Positions 22,224-25,076 of a stretch of 25,076 nucleotides of DNA are shown here, one piece after another. A program made the position numbers and the translations under genes. This DNA is from SAR202 cluster bacterium AC-647-N09_OGT_505m (GTDB lineage: Bacteria > Chloroflexota > Dehalococcoidia > UBA2985): assembly GCA_009391225.1 (NCBI GenBank), contig VEXC01000017.1, positions 1 through 25,076 on the forward strand. Direction: 5' to 3'. The notes under the pieces are model-generated. The model was not told where the DNA came from, did no database searches, and worked only from the letters and a program-made list of their open reading frames with translations. Numbering within the stretch: position 1 is the first letter of the stretch; the number at the start of each line of letters is the position of its first letter.

Positions 22224-22341
22224 TAGCTCCCTCATCATCTCGGCATTCCTGAATAGACCTTTTCCAACTTTCAACGTCGGAAGCCCTTGCACCAGCTTCT
22301 GCACCTCGCTCTACGTTGCTATCCCAGTTAGACCTTTGCAT
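22213..22341 (-). CDS. Small ORF overlapping the ATPase gene end
   Basis: 42 residues (MQRSNWDSNVERGAEAGARA, then SWKRSIQECRDDEGAINE), charged and likely helical. GGAGG lies ten bases before ATG 22341, which is better than most random frames. It converges with the ATPase gene, overlapping its last 11 bases. No family recognised; it could be a small regulator or chance. Confidence 0.35.
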   Translation of the reverse strand: MQRSNWDSNVERGAEAGARASDVESWKRSIQECRDDEGAINE

Positions 22342-22620
22342 GTCACTCTTTCCTCCATCGGATTATTTAGCTTAACTGGATGTGTTGCGGCGTGAGCGAG
22401 GATGCTATTGGGGGTTATACGGCTATTGTGAAGCAGGAGGCAGGTTCATCTCATCGCCCCCGTTGTACCTAATCCCCCATGGGACTCCTAGCCGTTAGGT
22501 TCTATATGAGGATGCTGTCGAGATGGAATTGCACACTCTACGTCTCAATTTTCCGTGTGATTCAGGCATCAAGCTCAGCAATAAGTTGGTTATGGCCATT
22601 CAGAGTAGGGATAAAGAAAA
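22224..22620. other. Intergenic region with partial repeat R7
   Basis: Contains the small minus-strand ORF (22213-22341) and the R7 tail (22381-22500). The remaining ~120 bases before the stop of the large lipoprotein gene show no gene or terminator. Confidence 0.5.
22381..22500 (+). repeat. Dispersed repeat R, copy 7 (tail only)
   Basis: Matches the distal part of R5: GAGGATGCTATT, a GGCTATTGTGAAG block, and CGTTGTACCTAATCCCCCAT, then GGGACTCCTAGCCGTTAG. The promoter core (ATTATAACCCGTC) is missing, so this copy is truncated on its left side. Similarity continues weakly to about 22520. Confidence 0.8.
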
Positions 22621-25065
22621 TCAATAATCAAGGATTGAGCCAGGTGAGCCGTCAAACTCCAAATCAGCGATTTCGGTTTGCCATCGACCATAAGGCATCT
22701 CTACTTCTAAAACTATTGGCACCCATCCAAACTCTTTTCCTGGTGGGGCATTTACTATTAGTCCATCATCTAATTCGACTAGATGAAGATTATTAACTGA
22801 ACTTGGAGTGTCTAAGAAATCTTGGTTGCTTCCCCAGTTTTTGTGCAGTTCTTCAATTTTTGCTTGTATATCATTTAGGTATTCTTCAGTGTAAATCTCT
22901 GGATAATCTGCAATTAATTCTTGGAACGTTGGCTGATACTTAAACTTATACCACCTATACTTGACCTTACTTCCGTCATCTAGAACTGTTTCAAAAATAG
23001 TCGGATCGCATCCAGGATTTGAGTCACACTCCCAGCAAGAATAATTTGCGGGATTTGAATCAACTCCAAATAGATTGTCAGTGTTAGACTTTATCTCAGT
23101 CAAGAATGTCTGATCTTCATCAGTTGCAACATGCGGCATGATAGAAGTTGTGTATTGTTGGTCACGTGGCTCAAGTTTTTGTAAAATTTCTGGAACTTCA
23201 CTTTCCAAAACTGGCATGAACGCATAATCCTTTATAGAATCTGCCACCTCGACTCTATAATATTGACTCCATTTCCTCTCATTTTTGCTTACTTTGCTCC
23301 AGTCGAAATATGTAGATATCTCTCCATTTACTTTATTGACTTCAATTGGCATATTCCAATGAACGGCAATACTATCTTTATATTCTGGGTCATCACTATT
23401 TCTCTCTCCCGATGAAGATGCGTAAAGCTTCCCAGGCCCAAGGTGGATATCGTCAATATCATCACTTTGGATCGGATTAGAAAATCGCTCGAGGTTTGTA
23501 TTTAGTTCATCAATTGCCTTTTCTCCGTTGAAAAAATCAACGAAGTAGTTGTAAAGCCTAGCATCATAAGATTTACCGTCAAGAGTGAACGGTTCTTTTT
23601 CGTTCAAGGATGGGATAGTGGGCGAAAATATCTTGATATATAGATTGCCATCTTGGTCATACTCCCTGAATACGGGCAGGCTTGGCATCTCAGGCCCTAT
23701 ACCTACGCCGTGTGGTGCATTAAAACCAAATGTATTTTTTGCCTGAACCCAGAATGGACCTCCCTTTTCTTCATCGTATTCGTCGACATGGTCAACATAC
23801 CAATCCTGACTTTTGATAACCTTCATTACAGTATCTATATCTTTTCTTCCACCCAAATAATCTATAAGCATATCCATAACTTCTGAATCGGAAGCAGAAA
23901 TACTGTTACTCTTATCCAGAACCTCCCAAAAATACCCGATGACTTCTAATGCATTCCATCTATCAATTCTTCTATACCAAAACTCCGGGACATAACCCCA
24001 CATTGGTCCTTCATACTGAGCACTTTCAATAAAAAATGTCCAGGTGAGTTTTCCAGAATCCATAGTGGGTTCATGAGTCATTTCCCTCTCTTTACCATCA
24101 AATATAGGGAGAGCGAACCAACCATGTCCGAAGAAGACTCCTCCATCTTCTTCATGCGTCTCTTGATCTTCATCGAAAGCTATCAAATTGGGAGTGGAAA
24201 GGACCTTATTTGTAATCTGTATGCCTCCGTAATAACAACAATCTACCCTGCGTTCATAGAACCCCCACCCAAACAGCGAACTGTTTGGGTTGTAAAGGTG
24301 GGTTGCTGCATTTGCCATATATTTTGGATATTTTGAACGTCCGAATTTTTGATACGCTCCCAGACCACCCTCTATAGAGCTTATTGCAATGTATGGATGA
24401 GAGTTGGGCGACTGTATCCATTGGCCCCATATACCGCTCTGGTAGGTTGGCCAATTTGGATAAAAGTCAAATATTCTATCGTAAAATGAGACTCCGTAGA
24501 GGTCTCTTGGAGCCTCGTCTCCTTTCCAAAGCTCTGCTAATAAGTGAGTAGGCATTTCCCAATCAGCTTCACAACCAATATATCCTCCTCCAGGCTTTTG
24601 CGTCCCATTCAAAGGAACGAAATCAAGTAGTTCTGCCTCGGAATAAAATTCCTTTTTATGTTCTTCCTTGAAGGGTACTTCTGGAATTGGTGTTTCATCA
24701 TAAGTAACACCTTCATACTCTCCCCAGAATCGACAATGGCGAGGTAGATAAACTCCTTGATTCCATTCAGGATCTACTTCAGGGGTGGAATAATATTTAC
24801 TAAAAGGTGAACTTGTTAAATCTATTGGAGCAGGTGTTGTTGTAGGCGTAGGTGGCACCTGGGTAGGTGTAGGAGTAGGTGTAGGCGTAGCAGTTGGCTG
24901 TGGGCCAGGCGTAGCAGTTGGCTGTGGGACGGGCGTAGCTATAGTTTGCGCAACCGTGGCTGTTGGTACTGCCGTGGCAACCTGCGCAGGTTCAGTCTCA
25001 GAACCACCTGAACATGAAACAGTTAAAAACAGCGCTGCGGTTAGCAACACTATATAGCGAATCAT
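22621..25065 (-). CDS. Large lipoprotein of unknown function
   Basis: 814 residues. The signal peptide MIRYIVLLTAALFLTVSC gives lipidated Cys18, followed by a Thr/Pro linker (about 25-80, with QPTATPGPQPTATPTP). The mature part is rich in Trp, Tyr, Asp and Glu, and contains several cysteines in SCWECDSNPGCDP and DCCYYGG that may form disulfides. No catalytic motif is recognised; the aromatic/acidic composition would suit a secreted binding or carbohydrate-related protein, but this is only compositional. Only 11 bases precede the ATG in the window, so promoter and ribosome site cannot be judged. It is the third Thr/Pro-linker lipoprotein here but has a different signal peptide from the other two. 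Codon use is more A/T-rich than in the operon to its left. Confidence 0.8.
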   Translation of the reverse strand: MIRYIVLLTAALFLTVSCSGGSETEPAQVATAVPTATVAQTIATPVPQPTATPGPQPTATPTPTPTPTQVPPTPTTTPAPIDLTSSPFSKYYSTPEVDPEWNQGVYLPRHCRFWGEYEGVTYDETPIPEVPFKEEHKKEFYSEAELLDFVPLNGTQKPGGGYIGCEADWEMPTHLLAELWKGDEAPRDLYGVSFYDRIFDFYPNWPTYQSGIWGQWIQSPNSHPYIAISSIEGGLGAYQKFGRSKYPKYMANAATHLYNPNSSLFGWGFYERRVDCCYYGGIQITNKVLSTPNLIAFDEDQETHEEDGGVFFGHGWFALPIFDGKEREMTHEPTMDSGKLTWTFFIESAQYEGPMWGYVPEFWYRRIDRWNALEVIGYFWEVLDKSNSISASDSEVMDMLIDYLGGRKDIDTVMKVIKSQDWYVDHVDEYDEEKGGPFWVQAKNTFGFNAPHGVGIGPEMPSLPVFREYDQDGNLYIKIFSPTIPSLNEKEPFTLDGKSYDARLYNYFVDFFNGEKAIDELNTNLERFSNPIQSDDIDDIHLGPGKLYASSSGERNSDDPEYKDSIAVHWNMPIEVNKVNGEISTYFDWSKVSKNERKWSQYYRVEVADSIKDYAFMPVLESEVPEILQKLEPRDQQYTTSIMPHVATDEDQTFLTEIKSNTDNLFGVDSNPANYSCWECDSNPGCDPTIFETVLDDGSKVKYRWYKFKYQPTFQELIADYPEIYTEEYLNDIQAKIEELHKNWGSNQDFLDTPSSVNNLHLVELDDGLIVNAPPGKEFGWVPIVLEVEMPYGRWQTEIADLEFDGSPGSILDY

Positions 25066-25076
25066 AAACTGATCTT

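Noticed and set aside
1..25076. CRISPR array
   Set aside because: No regularly spaced short repeats with unique spacers; all repeats are either tandem or dispersed over kilobases.

Overview
The window most resembles an accessory (genomic-island-like) region of a Chloroflexota genome, perhaps of the SAR202/Dehalococcoidia type. The main clue is three lipoproteins in which a lipobox is followed by a long Thr/Pro linker (PTPTPTQVP type), common in that phylum. This assignment is inference; no rRNA or universal marker gene is present.

Layout. 1-1720: a short unrecognised ORF, an inverted copy of a dispersed repeat (called R here) next to a tRNA-Gly 3' fragment, and a VC0807-type membrane protein flanked by an ~80 bp direct repeat. 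1841-4780: a clostripain-like lipoprotein (minus) facing away from a two-gene operon (ribbon-helix-helix-like regulator plus a protein with an Mrr-N-like winged helix) whose promoter contains a perfect palindrome. 4778-6792 and 14047-16138: two copies of a unit made of an excisionase-like HTH gene overlapping a large serine recombinase gene, both ending in the same ~200 bp flank that contains R. Between them: an alpha/beta hydrolase, a small Cys/His protein, a DUF4268 protein, a peroxiredoxin-like gene with an in-frame TGA at the catalytic position, a degraded tRNA-Val 3' part, an HExxH lipoprotein and a YcjF/DUF697-like membrane protein. 16247-17774: an unrecognised 374-residue protein and a terminase-small-subunit-like remnant. 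17967-22223: a tightly overlapped three-gene operon (helix-hairpin-helix + sigma region 4 protein, winged-helix-like protein, GHKL ATPase). 22621-25065: a third large lipoprotein.

How it fits together. Copies of R lie at most junctions between gene blocks. In the orientation of the adjacent minus-strand genes they carry a conserved TATAAT 27-65 bases before the start codon, so R looks like a dispersed promoter-bearing boundary element. The serine recombinases are plausible agents of assembly, because two R copies lie directly at their 3' ends where attachment sites of such enzymes often are; this is inference.

Strongest leads: (1) a selenocysteine peroxiredoxin split by its UGA codon, with a SECIS-like hairpin at suitable distance; (2) the sigma-4/HhH - wHTH - GHKL ATPase operon, a candidate undescribed defence or regulatory system; (3) the R family and its cassette-like placement; (4) the twin recombinases, almost identical in the catalytic half and divergent in the DNA-binding half.
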